From: Dictyobacter aurantiacus
Lineage (GTDB): Bacteria > Chloroflexota > Ktedonobacteria > Ktedonobacterales > Ktedonobacteraceae
Assembly (NCBI RefSeq): GCF_003967515.1
Contig: NZ_BIFQ01000001.1
Span: 5,146,001 to 5,210,000 of the forward strand
Length of the DNA stretch: 64,000 bases
Direction of reading: 5' to 3'
Position numbers and translations under genes: made by a program. Shown here in pieces: positions 42,097 through 50,701 of the stretch (positions within the stretch are counted from its first letter, which is position 1; every line of letters starts with the position of its first letter). Below the pieces are notes generated by a model. The model was not told the DNA's origin, did not search any database, and saw nothing but the letters and a program-made list of their open reading frames with translations.

Positions 42097-42963
42097 ATGA
42101 AAAATCCTGTGTCGTATCGTACCATCCAGATTGATGGCCTGTCCATTTTCTATCGCGAGGCCGGGCCGCAAGACGCCCCGATCCTGCTTTTGCTGCATGG
42201 GTTGCCATCATCTTCGCGCATGTTTGAGCCGCTTTTGTCGCGCCTGGCCGATCGCTACCACCTGATCGCTCCCGACTATCCAGGCTTCGGCCATAGCGAT
42301 TGGCCCGATCACACGCAGTTCGCCTACACCTTCGACAACATCACGAGCGTGATGGAGCATTTTACGGAAGCATTGGGCCTGGAGAAGTACACCCTCTATA
42401 TGCAGGACTATGGCGGACCGGTTGGCTTTCGCATGGCGCTTGCTCATCCCGAGCGCGTGCAGGCACTTATCGTCCAGGATGCCGTGGCGCACGATACCGG
42501 CCTGGGTGAAAACTGGGCCACCCGCCGCGCCTTCTGGGCTGACCGTGTAGCGCATGAAGCTGCCCTGCGCACAAATCTACTCTCGCTCGCAACCACGCGC
42601 ACCCGGCACGTGGGGAACGATCCCCAGCCTGAGCGCTACGATCCTGATCTATGGACCGATGAGTTCCGCTTCTTGAACCAGCCCGGCCAGGCCGACATCC
42701 AGAGCGATCTCTTTTACGATTACCAGTCGAACGTCGCGTCCTACCAGCAATGGCAGGAGTGGATGCGTAAAACGCAGCCTCGCCTGCTCGTTATCTGGGG
42801 CAAGTACGAACTCTCGTTTGACGCCTCCGAACCCGAATCATACCGCCGCGACGTACCCCAGGCCGAAATCCACATCGTCGATGGCGGCCACTTCGCGCTC
42901 GACACGGCAGCCGACGAAATCGCCCAACTGGTGGACGGTTTCCTCGTCGCTTCGGGCCTATGA
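42097..42963 (+). CDS. Alpha/beta hydrolase with Asp nucleophile (haloalkane dehalogenase-like)
   Basis: 288 residues. LLLHGLPSSSRMF (about 31-43) forms the oxyanion region, then APDYPGFGHSDWP (58-70), and nucleophile Asp104 in YMQDYGGPVGFR. The wording MQDYGGP is typical of haloalkane dehalogenases and related hydrolases annotated as HAD-like alpha/beta proteins. The C-terminal His lies in DGGHFALD and an acid near LVIWGKYE. Start: ATG at 42097, with GAGGAG 9 bases upstream; an earlier in-frame start at 42052 has no site. It follows the exporter by 59 bases, suggesting a detoxification pair. Confidence 0.85.
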   Translation: MKNPVSYRTIQIDGLSIFYREAGPQDAPILLLLHGLPSSSRMFEPLLSRLADRYHLIAPDYPGFGHSDWPDHTQFAYTFDNITSVMEHFTEALGLEKYTLYMQDYGGPVGFRMALAHPERVQALIVQDAVAHDTGLGENWATRRAFWADRVAHEAALRTNLLSLATTRTRHVGNDPQPERYDPDLWTDEFRFLNQPGQADIQSDLFYDYQSNVASYQQWQEWMRKTQPRLLVIWGKYELSFDASEPESYRRDVPQAEIHIVDGGHFALDTAADEIAQLVDGFLVASGL

Positions 42964-42969
42964 TCTTTC

Positions 42970-43019
42970 CTATGCCCCTGCACAGGTGTCCGCTGCGCGG
43001 CCGCACCGGTGCAACAATA
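42970..43019 (-). repeat. Family A fragment (inverted)
   Basis: TCCGCTGCGCGGCCGCACCG followed by GTGCAACAATATAC matches, in inverse orientation, the GCGGCCGC module and one hairpin arm of family A. The second arm is missing. It faces the complete copy 5 immediately downstream. Confidence 0.6.
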
Positions 43020-43039
43020 TACAAAGAACTCTTGAGCAC

Positions 43040-43199
43040 CGCAGGTGCGAAAGCTCACATGTCCATGGTATATTGGTGCAGCAGGGGCGTGGATGCGCCA
43101 CTGCTGCACCAATATATAAAAAAAGTGCGGCCGCTAGCGGACGCGAGTGCGGGGGCACTCATGTGCCCCCAACGTGACGAGGATCAAACACACTCTAAA
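43040..43199 (+). repeat. Family A hairpin element, copy 5
   Basis: A 21-bp stem with one mismatch (43069-43089 with 43096-43116, core GGTGCAGCAGGGGCG), then GTGCGGCCGCTAGCGGACGC, GGGGGCACTCATGTGCCCCC, AACGTGACGAGGATCAAACA and CACTCTAAA. It is the most complete copy and defines the module order. Confidence 0.85.
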
Positions 43200-43296
43200 T
43201 ATCATGCGCCCAAACGGGTCGGGAACTTTTTGGGACTCCAGATCGTCTCCTGTGGTAAGTACAACTAAAGCAGGAGTTTTAGAGGAGTTACAAAAA

Positions 43297-43827
43297 ATGG
43301 TATCCAGATGGCAACGTTCCTTTCAACGCAGTGGCTGGAGCACGAGGAGATGGGTAGCAACCCTGCTCTTTTGTGTGCTGATGGTGGCGGCCCTGGCCGC
43401 GTGTGGCGCTGATTCTACTTCTACGACGGCGCAGGGTGCTCAGAGCCCGACGCCAACCCCGACCAGCACCTCGATGAAAACGCTACAAGCACGCAAATGC
43501 GGTAGCATCCAGACGAATCCACGTGGTCTTCCTGTGGATTCGGCCAGGGCGAAACAGTCCGCTACGTGCTTCTGGCAGGCGTATCAGAAGTGCCAGCCAG
43601 CGATGCTGGAGTTCGATCACACATCCGTTGATGCGCTGGCCATCCACACGTTCAATATCCGTACCAGCGACCAGCATTGCTCCGTTACCGATGACGTGCA
43701 GCACTCGGTTCTGCCCGCCAAACCCGTGGGGAGCAAAACGTATACCTGTACCGCCGTCAGCTCAAAGCCGGATGGCCTCCACTTCTCCGCATGCGGCGAT
43801 GCGGGCGACGTCACCGTGCCAATGTAG
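43297..43827 (+). CDS. Secreted lipoprotein of unknown function
   Basis: 176 residues. After a basic N-terminus, the signal VATLLFCVLMVAALAAC ends in a lipobox (LAAC, lipid Cys near 35). A Thr/Pro/Ser linker follows, then a roughly 110-residue domain with six Cys residues (RKCGSIQ, ATCFWQAYQKCQPA, DQHCSVTDD, TYTCTAVS, FSACGDAG). The Cys are evenly placed, implying disulfides. No family recognised. Start: ATG at 43297, with AGAGGAG 9 bases upstream; the longer reading from 43147 runs through the family A repeat. A strong terminator follows at 43852. Confidence 0.75.
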   Translation: MVSRWQRSFQRSGWSTRRWVATLLFCVLMVAALAACGADSTSTTAQGAQSPTPTPTSTSMKTLQARKCGSIQTNPRGLPVDSARAKQSATCFWQAYQKCQPAMLEFDHTSVDALAIHTFNIRTSDQHCSVTDDVQHSVLPAKPVGSKTYTCTAVSSKPDGLHFSACGDAGDVTVPM

Positions 43828-43851
43828 GCCTATAAATAACTAAGCAGGTAC

Positions 43852-43905
43852 AAAACGCAGGCAGGATGGGCTAATCGCCCCTCCTGCCTGCGTTTTGGGG
43901 ATATT
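43852..43905 (+). terminator. Intrinsic terminator
   Basis: A 20-bp stem with one mismatch (43852-43871 with 43877-43896) ending in CGTTTT. It closes the lipoprotein gene. Confidence 0.75.
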
Positions 43906-44011
43906 CCCCGTTGGCGTCAACGTAAGGGGTGTAAAATCCTCCCAGCCGGGATTGTTGTATGCTCCCATAGGCGTCAACGTAAGCAGAATGCCACCCCCTG
44001 CCCTCCCAAAG

Positions 44012-44166
44012 CGGGAGGTGCAGGAGGGCGACCAGCCCTCCTGCCGGGGTTTGGGCGAGCATGCTGGGAGCATGATCAAGTCCCCAAAATCTCTTTTTCT
44101 CTTTTTTTCGCCGCCGCAGGTGGCGCGAGAGGGAAAAGGTAAGGTGGAGACTTGAGCATGCTCGCC
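44012..44166 (+). repeat. Family B structured repeat, copy 2
   Basis: GGGAGGTGCAGGAGGGCGAC starts a perfect 10-bp stem (GCAGGAGGGC/GCCCTCCTGC, 44019-44043), then CGGGG. An outer stem brings together GGGCGAGCATGCT (44053) and AGCATGCTCGCCCC (about 44154-44167). The GCCGCCGCAGGTGGCG module (44110-44125) is also shared with copies at 14023 and 59212. Confidence 0.75.
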
Positions 44167-44267
44167 CCCACCAAAGATCATTCATAAGCTATAGAGAACG
44201 AAAAAAAGGGATCGCCACCATTGGCGATCCCTTCGTATACTGTACGGACGATGTACAGACAGTAGGA

Positions 44268-45242
44268 TTAGTATGACAGAACGCATCCACCAGTGTTGTT
44301 ATTGAATGCATTGCTCCACAGCGACTGAACGGGGAAGGTGCCGGTGCTCAGGCTGATGTTGGCTGAAGCGCCCTGGCCAGAGCTGATCCAGGCGCATTTG
44401 TCGCCGTTCTCACTGCCGCCGCTGTCAACCCAACCAGTGCTGGGATAGATGTCGGTCTCGGTTTCAGCGAACTCGTGACCACCAACGATGGTGATGCCGT
44501 CGGTCAGACCCGCGCTACCAGAGTTGACGAAGTTGGCGCCACAGCTCGAACCCGCGTCCGTGATGTAGGGCATGTTGGTATAGGCAATGTTGCCATAGCT
44601 TGAGCTCGTCGAACTGTGCCAGGCGCAGTACCGGGTGCCGAAACCGCTGGCATTATTTTTCGTGGCGGTATTGATCACATACTGAACCGTGGTATTCGAA
44701 GACGCGCTCGTGTTGCCGAAGTGCGCCGCAGCATTGACCGCTTCGCTGGCCAGCTGTGACTGCGAGGGTTTGGAAGGCGCCGCAGACGAATTGTCGTACC
44801 AGACACCCGCCAGCACACCGGTGGGGTTGGTGGCATGCGTGCCGGAAGTACCGCAGGTAATCGTGCCGGTGGCGACACCCTGACAGTACTGGGTTACCGA
44901 GTTGTTCCAACTGGAACCACCGACGCCATTGAAGAATTTCTGCTGGATAGCCGCTTCGCCAGATGGATCATTGTTGTTCCACTGTGATCCCCAGTAGATC
45001 AAATAGACTTTGTCCGCCCCGGTTTCGACACCGTAACCACCTGTACCACCATGGTAGCTCAGGTTGCTTGTCGTCGTGCTGGCGCAGTTGTGGCAGGAAG
45101 GCTTTACCTTCATGCTGTGGATGGAGTGAAGGACATCGCCTGAAGTTGCAGCACTGGCTGAGCCGAAAGAGCTCATGAGGCCGCTCATCGCAGCGAATGC
45201 CAAAGCCAACGTCATCGCAACGATAAAATAGGATCGTTTCAT
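44268..45242 (-). CDS. Secreted HExxE-motif protein, possible metalloprotease
   Basis: 324 residues with a signal peptide (cleavage near SASA-ATSG, residue 32). The mature protein is Ser/Asn/Gly-rich with eight or more Cys. Notable blocks are VYLIYWGSQW, FFNGVGGSSWNN, GVLAGVWYDNSS, IAYTNMPYITDAGSSCG and GGHEFAETETDIYPS. The HEFAETETD segment recalls zinc-binding HExxx sites, and I recall similar secreted proteins in actinomycetes annotated as hypothetical. Protease activity is an inference only. Start: ATG at 45242, with GAGGAG 9 bases upstream. Monocistronic; an AT-rich 530-base region lies upstream. Confidence 0.65.
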   Translation of the reverse strand: MKRSYFIVAMTLALAFAAMSGLMSSFGSASAATSGDVLHSIHSMKVKPSCHNCASTTTSNLSYHGGTGGYGVETGADKVYLIYWGSQWNNNDPSGEAAIQQKFFNGVGGSSWNNSVTQYCQGVATGTITCGTSGTHATNPTGVLAGVWYDNSSAAPSKPSQSQLASEAVNAAAHFGNTSASSNTTVQYVINTATKNNASGFGTRYCAWHSSTSSSYGNIAYTNMPYITDAGSSCGANFVNSGSAGLTDGITIVGGHEFAETETDIYPSTGWVDSGGSENGDKCAWISSGQGASANISLSTGTFPVQSLWSNAFNNNTGGCVLSY

Positions 45243-45776
45243 TGTTGGGCTCTCCTCTTAGGAAAAATAAAGTTGAGCGAAGGTATATTTACTCCTACTG
45301 TTTGTAAATATATTTACAAGTATAAATATGTTCATTCGCCCGGAATTTATAGTCTTTTCTTCTGAATTGAATTTTTAGAAAGACTCAGCAGAAGCATTTT
45401 TGACGCTCAAAAGTGAAAAAAGAAGCACCCCACTGCTTGCATTTGGGGCGTCTTATACCAATAGTCTTCTCTAAGTCTTATGTAAATTATTATTGCGATC
45501 CTATCACTTATCGTATTTTCCATCTGCTATATATGAGCCTGGCCGCTATTTTTCTCTTATGGATAAATTGCCTGCCAATCAAAAAGTGGCGAGTTAGCCG
45601 TTTAGTATATCAATTAACAATGGCTAATTTTTATAATCTTCTCTATCTATATAATGTTCAACATATTAGTTGAATGTTAAGAATGCTTATGGTATTCTTG
45701 CTATGAGATTTTTGATGTATCCGCATACTTCGATTTATGGGAGAGCGCGGATGCAAAGAATGAAGGAGGGTTAAAC
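45243..45776. other. AT-rich intergenic region between two secreted-protein genes
   Basis: About 530 bases, markedly AT-rich, holding divergent promoters. An 86-codon frame at 45413-45673 lacks a ribosome site and is not supported. No repeat-family member. Confidence 0.5.
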
Positions 45777-47612
45777 TTGCGTAAATGCTTTTTTGCGTGT
45801 CTAATCGTGATCCTGCTCATTCTGCTTATCCCTGCATCAACCCTGGCGCAGCCGCGTGTCTCAGGCTCTGGTGTGGGGAACATTCCGCAGGGGACGCAGA
45901 CCAACGCGACCTATGCCAGGAGTGTCACGACGCATAACGTGACCAATGTATTTGCGACGACCCAGCAGACCAGCTGCTATACACCGGAAGTGCCATACGG
46001 GGTGAGCGATGGCCCCAATGATGGCTACAGCGGCGAAACGGCCTGCAACGGTGCCTCGACCACGGGAGAGGATCAGGGTCCCTATCCTACCCAGGCTGGT
46101 AGCAATCCAGGCTATCCCGCTTCAACCTCTATGCTGGTCAAAGGTCACGCGGAATCCGATATGCGCGTCGATCCGACCAATCCCAGGCACCTGATTGGTT
46201 CCTCCAAATGGTTTGTCAGCCCGGAGGGGTACAACCATCTGCTGGGCTTCTACGAGTCATTTGATGGCGGCACGACCTGGAGCGTCCAGGGGCACATCCC
46301 CGGCTATGAGGGTTGGACCGACAATACCGATCCGATCGGGGCCTTCGATGGCTTTGGCAACTACTATTCGTTCGTGCTGGGCTATCAATTCTTCTATAAT
46401 AAGGATGGCTCGCATAACTTTACGGTCGGAAGCAGCCAGGAGCCTAACCCGGTTGTGGCTGCTGAAGTTGTCAGCGTTAGCGTCCATCCACATGGCGCGA
46501 CGCGTGCCACCAGCTGGATTACGACGCACAATGCTCATCCCGATTACATCGCGACCTACGATAGCGTGGGCGGTGAGCCGGATAAGCAGTGGATCGCCAT
46601 CGATACCAATAAGCTGCTGCCCAATGGCTCGCCCAATCCCAACTACAATATGATCTACGCCATGTGGACGCTCTTCGATGGTGGCTCAAGCAAGCCGTAT
46701 GTCTCGACCGCCAGGGCGTTGTCGGATGGGACCCATACCGATTGGTCCGCGCCGCAGGTGCTGCCGACCCTTAGCAGTTCGGCGAGCGATACCTATTTGT
46801 TGCCACACGTAGACCCCTCCGGAGCCATCTATACCACCGTGACTAATTTTCCCGCGCAGCATTCCTACTGTTGCGCGACTATTGCGGTCGATAAATCGAC
46901 GGATGGTGGCAAGACCTGGCAGGCACCTCAGGTGGTCGTGCAGAACGTGCAGCTTCCTCCGGGAAACTATGCGAATACGACCTTTCGTGATGGAATCGAG
47001 GATACCTTTGCCGTGGGTAACCAGCTGTCGGCTCAGGGCTCCTATCCGCTCTACGTGGCCTGGGAGGACTACAGCGCCGGGGTAGTCAATACCATTCTGT
47101 CGGCCTCCTACGATGGTGGCGCTACCTGGAGCGCGCCGATTCAGGTCAACGATAACGCGTCTCCGGTGGACGAGTTCCAGCCCAACCTGACGGTGGCCGC
47201 CGATGGGACCGTGAGCGTCGCCTTCTATGATCGTCGCCTCGCCTGTCCTACCGCGGGCACGTCGGAAGCCACTGGCGCGGGCCTCGCCCTTGACCAGAGC
47301 AATCCCAATTATGGCGGTAGTCTGCCGCCGTATGGCGCCAGCAATTATTGCATCAACGCCAGTGTACAGTTCTACAATGCCGCCCTGTCGCCATTGGGGA
47401 ACAATATCCGGCTGACTCAGCATAGCTGGGATCCTCAGTTGAACGCGCCACATCCAGAGGGTGCCTCTAGCTCCGCTACGTTCATCGGTGATTACTTCGG
47501 CAATACGACCAGCGGCACGATCAACATATCGAGCTTTGTCAGTACGTACGATGACGGTACCAATCCTGCCCACCGTCAGCAGCAGGTTGTTGCTACCATC
47601 GCCATCCCCTGA
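45777..47612 (+). CDS. Secreted BNR/Asp-box beta-propeller protein (sialidase-like)
   Basis: 611 residues with a signal peptide (LIVILLILLIPASTLAQ; cleavage near residue 25). Asp-box repeats of the pattern S-x-D-G-G-x-T-W appear as ESFDGGTTWSVQ, DKSTDGGKTWQA and ASYDGGATWSAP, spread over a propeller of about 500 residues. Asp boxes occur in sialidases, sortilin-like and exo-acting glycosidases. The Arg triad of true sialidases was not clearly located, so carbohydrate binding or another hydrolase activity is equally possible. Start: TTG at 45777, with AAGGAGGG (45763-45770) 6 bases upstream. A hairpin at 47640-47680 follows. Confidence 0.75.
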   Translation: MRKCFFACLIVILLILLIPASTLAQPRVSGSGVGNIPQGTQTNATYARSVTTHNVTNVFATTQQTSCYTPEVPYGVSDGPNDGYSGETACNGASTTGEDQGPYPTQAGSNPGYPASTSMLVKGHAESDMRVDPTNPRHLIGSSKWFVSPEGYNHLLGFYESFDGGTTWSVQGHIPGYEGWTDNTDPIGAFDGFGNYYSFVLGYQFFYNKDGSHNFTVGSSQEPNPVVAAEVVSVSVHPHGATRATSWITTHNAHPDYIATYDSVGGEPDKQWIAIDTNKLLPNGSPNPNYNMIYAMWTLFDGGSSKPYVSTARALSDGTHTDWSAPQVLPTLSSSASDTYLLPHVDPSGAIYTTVTNFPAQHSYCCATIAVDKSTDGGKTWQAPQVVVQNVQLPPGNYANTTFRDGIEDTFAVGNQLSAQGSYPLYVAWEDYSAGVVNTILSASYDGGATWSAPIQVNDNASPVDEFQPNLTVAADGTVSVAFYDRRLACPTAGTSEATGAGLALDQSNPNYGGSLPPYGASNYCINASVQFYNAALSPLGNNIRLTQHSWDPQLNAPHPEGASSSATFIGDYFGNTTSGTINISSFVSTYDDGTNPAHRQQQVVATIAIP

Positions 47613-48204
47613 GTCCACCCCGCTTGACTTTTTGCCTTTGCCGCAGGCGACTCTAGCCCGCTCTAGCAGTCGCCTGCGGCTCAAATCCTCTGCACCACAT
47701 GCTCCAACTGATGCTTTCGCAGGCACACTACCAGCAAAACTCAAACGGACCGGGCGTGTCGGAGAACCAGAACCAAAACGCTATCCGGTTGGGGAGAAAG
47801 ACTCCGAACAAGGCATGTAGCGTCGCGCCGAGATTATGTTGAGGGGGCATTTGGATCAAGACGGGCCAGTGCCTATGTAGAATGGCATTTGACGGCTGGG
47901 AACATTCTGTGCTACTCTTTAAATACTAAATATCTTTTCAAACAGCCAACAACAAGGATCGTGACGCAGCCATGATGAAACCACTTCACCTCTCCCTGAT
48001 CTGCCTCATACACGTCCTTGCCCACTCTGTCGGTGTGTTCGCGCCGCATGCGGCGCGAATCGAGGAGTAAGCGGAGAGTCAAGCTCTCCCCATTGTTACC
48101 CCTGTCGGGGTCTATCCCCCTCTTTTTCGCACTGCACCCCCTCTTGAGACACGCTTGAATCGATCTCGCATCTCAACGCGGATGCCGCGTGTGAAAGGAT
48201 TCCC
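47613..48204. other. Intergenic region with terminator, palindrome and a possible small ORF
   Basis: 47640-47652 pairs with 47668-47680 (13-bp stem), a terminator-like hairpin after the BNR gene. 48038-48059 is a perfect 22-base palindrome. A 32-codon frame (47972-48070) starts with two ATGs and has AAGGA about 13 bases upstream; its hydrophobic stretch LHLSLICLIHVLAH could make it a leader peptide of the exporter at 48205, but support is weak. Confidence 0.45.
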
Positions 48205-49515
48205 ATGTTTCCTCGCTTTTCCAAACGCCTGCTATCCGGGCCAAAGCTCGCACTGCTCATCAATCGCAACTATACCTTGTTGTGGCTTGGTGGCGCGATC
48301 TCGCTGATTGGCGATACGCTGTTCACAATGACACTCATCTTATGGGTCGGTACGCTGCTACAGAACCAGAGTGCGGCTCCCCTTGCTGTCAGCGGCGTGG
48401 CGCTGGCCGCCGCGCTCCCCGCTCTCCTGATCGGACCATTCGCTGGTGTGTTTGTGGACCGCTGGCCCAAACTACGGACGATGCGCCTCATGGATGCGCT
48501 GCGGGCCGTGCTGGTGTGCTCCCTTTTGCCAATTAGCGAACCGCTCCCGCTGCCACTGGCTGTCAAGCTCACCATTATTTATCTCGTTGTGGCAGCCGTC
48601 AGTGCTCTGAGTCAGTTCTTCACTCCGGCGACCAAGGCGATCCTCAAAGAGGTGGTCCCGGAAGAGCAGCTGACCCGCGCTTCGGCACTGATCGTCGGGG
48701 CCGTCACGTTCGGCTGGGCACTCGGGCCTTCTTGTGCCGGCATCTTCTACGTCTCCCTGGGAGCCGGGTGGGCGATTGCCTTGAATGTGGCCTCGTTTGC
48801 CTGTTCCTGGGTGTTGATCGGGCGCATGCGCGTATCTGCGGCAGAAAGTCGCGCGTCAGCCCAACCCACATCACTGTGGCACGTCTTGACTGAACTGCGT
48901 GAGGGATTACGATTCATCCAGGGCCAGCTCCAGCTCCGCACCATTCTGCTTACTCAGAGCTTGTTTTCCTTTGGATGGGGCATTGTGAGCGTCATGGCTT
49001 TCTTCTACATCACCCAGAATATTCATGTGCCCATGAGCCTGTTTGGCCTCCTCAGCGCTGCGCCACCAGTTGGGGGCATCCTGGGGGCCTTGCTCGTTGG
49101 TCGTGCGGCGGCCAAAGTCGGAGCGACCAGCGTCTATGCTCGCGCCTTCCTCTTTGCTGGGGTGATGATCGTCGTCTCAACCGTCCCGAATCAGGTGATC
49201 ATCGATCTGGTGGGTTTCACGCTTATTGGCATCGCCACGATGCAGGCTGAGGCGCTGGTTGGATCCCTGGTTCTCTTTGCCACGCCAGAGCAGATGGTGG
49301 GCCGCGTCTTCTCCACGCTGGGAACCGTCACGGCCCTGAGTTCCTTGCTCGCCACGTTCCTCAGCGGGTATTTGAGCAGTACGCTGCTGCAAGGGGTCGT
49401 CATCCATCTGCCCACAGGCGAATTGAACGCGACCAACCTGCTTCTTATCGGGGCTGGGGTTCTCATCTTTGCGGGGGGACTGCACGCCTCTCGCCAGTTT
49501 AGAAAACGTCAATAG
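48205..49515 (+). CDS. MFS exporter (macrolide-efflux-like, MFS_3)
   Basis: 436 residues, twelve membrane helices. LLWLGGAISLIGDTLFTM at the N-terminus and FAGVFVDRWPKLRTMRLMD in loop 2-3 are typical of the MFS_3/Mef-like exporter group. LLSAAPPVGGILGALLVGRAA marks the second half. Probably exports an antibiotic or lipophilic compound. Start: ATG at 48205, with AAAGGA about 6 bases upstream. The 590 bases upstream are unusually long and contain hairpins and a small ORF that could act in inducible control. Confidence 0.9.
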   Translation: MFPRFSKRLLSGPKLALLINRNYTLLWLGGAISLIGDTLFTMTLILWVGTLLQNQSAAPLAVSGVALAAALPALLIGPFAGVFVDRWPKLRTMRLMDALRAVLVCSLLPISEPLPLPLAVKLTIIYLVVAAVSALSQFFTPATKAILKEVVPEEQLTRASALIVGAVTFGWALGPSCAGIFYVSLGAGWAIALNVASFACSWVLIGRMRVSAAESRASAQPTSLWHVLTELREGLRFIQGQLQLRTILLTQSLFSFGWGIVSVMAFFYITQNIHVPMSLFGLLSAAPPVGGILGALLVGRAAAKVGATSVYARAFLFAGVMIVVSTVPNQVIIDLVGFTLIGIATMQAEALVGSLVLFATPEQMVGRVFSTLGTVTALSSLLATFLSGYLSSTLLQGVVIHLPTGELNATNLLLIGAGVLIFAGGLHASRQFRKRQ

Positions 49516-49796
49516 CGTCACCACATGGATAAGGAAGGTGGGCCAGCATCCATGCACATTGTGAAGCATATCTTGGCAGTAGATCTTGTAACACAAAGGC
49601 GCCCGACCCACGCGTCATCCTCACCCCAGCTAATTTGAGAAAATTGGTGCGGGGTGAGGGGCTTTTCCACGGACGCTCCTCACAAGCCGACTCAGACTTC
49701 CACCTGATGTCGCTTTGTGAAGGGTATCGTGCTCGATTTTGCCACAATATGCTGCAAAGTCACCAGCGGTTAATACGGAGGTTGCGCCCGCTCGCC

Positions 49797-49824
49797 TTGA
49801 CATAGGCCCGAATCTGTTTATACT
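49797..49824 (+). promoter_or_regulatory. Promoter of the AcuA-like gene
   Basis: TTGACA (49797-49802), 16 bases, TATACT (49819-49824). The expected start site near 49831 coincides with the first of two TetR-type operators. Confidence 0.6.
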
Positions 49825-49830
49825 TAAAAA

Positions 49831-49883
49831 CAGACCAATCGGTCTGGTATTTTTTTGACTGGTAAAACAGACCGAGCGGTCTG
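49831..49883. promoter_or_regulatory. Two TetR-type operators
   Basis: CAGACCAATCGGTCTG (49831-49846) and CAGACCGAGCGGTCTG (49868-49883) are near-identical palindromes whose centres are 37 bases apart. A third, CAGACCGGGCAGTCTG, lies in front of the tetR gene at 50671-50686. Confidence 0.8.
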
Positions 49884-49943
49884 TTCTTTGTGACCATGTT
49901 GATTGAAAAGAATAGGTATTGCTTGCATATAAGGAGCCACTCT

Positions 49944-50597
49944 ATGTCGCAAACCTTCTCGCTACTCTGCGCCCAGGATGCCATCCCGCGCAAGAGGACA
50001 TTGGAGACCACAACGGCGACGCTCTTCTTGCAGGATTTTTGTGCCGCGCCCTTCGTGGAGTCGCTCAGGCCGGACGCAGGCCTGCGCGCCTTCACGCATC
50101 GTCCAGAGCTCGAATACCAGCTGCTGGGGAAGATCAGCCAGCGCGCGGACAGCCTGCTGTCTCTGGCCTATACCAGGCATGGCGTAATTGTGGGACAGGT
50201 GACCCTGACGCCAGCGGAAGACTACTGGCAAGGGCTCAACAATACCTATGAGATTGCCATCGAGGTGAGCTCCGGCTGGCGCAAGCTGGGCATCGCGCTG
50301 CAATTGCTCAAGCTGGTCTTTGAGCTGCGTTGCCTGGACGAGCTGATCATCATCGGCATGGGACTGAGCTGGCACTGGGATACTGATGGCCTCGGGCTGA
50401 CGCGCTTCGCTTACCGCGCCGTGATCGAACGGCTCTTCGCGCGCTACGGCTTCACCGAATATCTCACCGCCGAACAGAATATCCGCATGGACCCGGCTAA
50501 TATCTTTCTGGCGCGCATCGGCCGCCACGTCGCCGCCGCCAACCTGAACCAGTTCTATAATCGGCTCCTGCAATCTGATACCCTGCTCGGCATGTGA
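49944..50597 (+). CDS. AcuA-like GNAT acetyltransferase
   Basis: 217 residues. The acetyl-CoA-binding region reads YEIAIEVSSGWRKLGIALQLL (in two blocks, about 115-135). Downstream, GLSWHWDTDGLG, YRAVIERLFARYGF, DPANIFLARIGRHV and QFYNRLL match, from memory, the C-terminal half of Bacillus AcuA, the acetyltransferase that inactivates acetyl-CoA synthetase. That makes control of acetate/acetoin metabolism the best guess; other GNAT substrates are possible. Start: ATG at 49944, with AAGGAG 7 bases upstream; an earlier reading from 49890 runs back toward the operators. It is followed on the same strand by tetR, whose operator matches the two in front of this gene. Confidence 0.78.
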   Translation: MSQTFSLLCAQDAIPRKRTLETTTATLFLQDFCAAPFVESLRPDAGLRAFTHRPELEYQLLGKISQRADSLLSLAYTRHGVIVGQVTLTPAEDYWQGLNNTYEIAIEVSSGWRKLGIALQLLKLVFELRCLDELIIIGMGLSWHWDTDGLGLTRFAYRAVIERLFARYGFTEYLTAEQNIRMDPANIFLARIGRHVAAANLNQFYNRLLQSDTLLGM

Positions 50598-50635
50598 TTC
50601 ACCGCTGTTGATGGGACCCTGACCCTGTCTATCAT

Positions 50636-50686
50636 TTGACATTTTCCGTCCCGCTCTGCTACAGTGCTTTCAGACCGGGCAGTCTG
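50636..50686 (+). promoter_or_regulatory. tetR promoter with overlapping operator
   Basis: TTGACA (50636-50641), 18 bases, TACAGT (50660-50665), followed by the operator CAGACCGGGCAGTCTG (50671-50686) at the expected start site. This implies autorepression. Confidence 0.7.
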
Positions 50687-50701
50687 AAACAAGGAGTCCA
50701 T

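Noticed and set aside
43147..43296. N-terminal 50-codon extension of the lipoprotein
   Set aside because: Lies in the family A tail; the strong site at 43281-43287 sets the start at 43297.
43840..44185. 104- and 113-codon minus-strand frames
   Set aside because: Cross the terminator and family B; repeat-derived.
45413..45673. 86-codon hydrophobic frame
   Set aside because: In an AT-rich region without a ribosome site; hydrophobicity follows from T-richness.
46686..47744. 352-codon minus-strand frame
   Set aside because: Antisense to the BNR protein gene, Arg/Gly-rich shadow.
47972..48070. 32-codon ORF as a firm gene
   Set aside because: Weak spacing to AAGGA and no family support; kept only as a possible leader within the intergenic entry.
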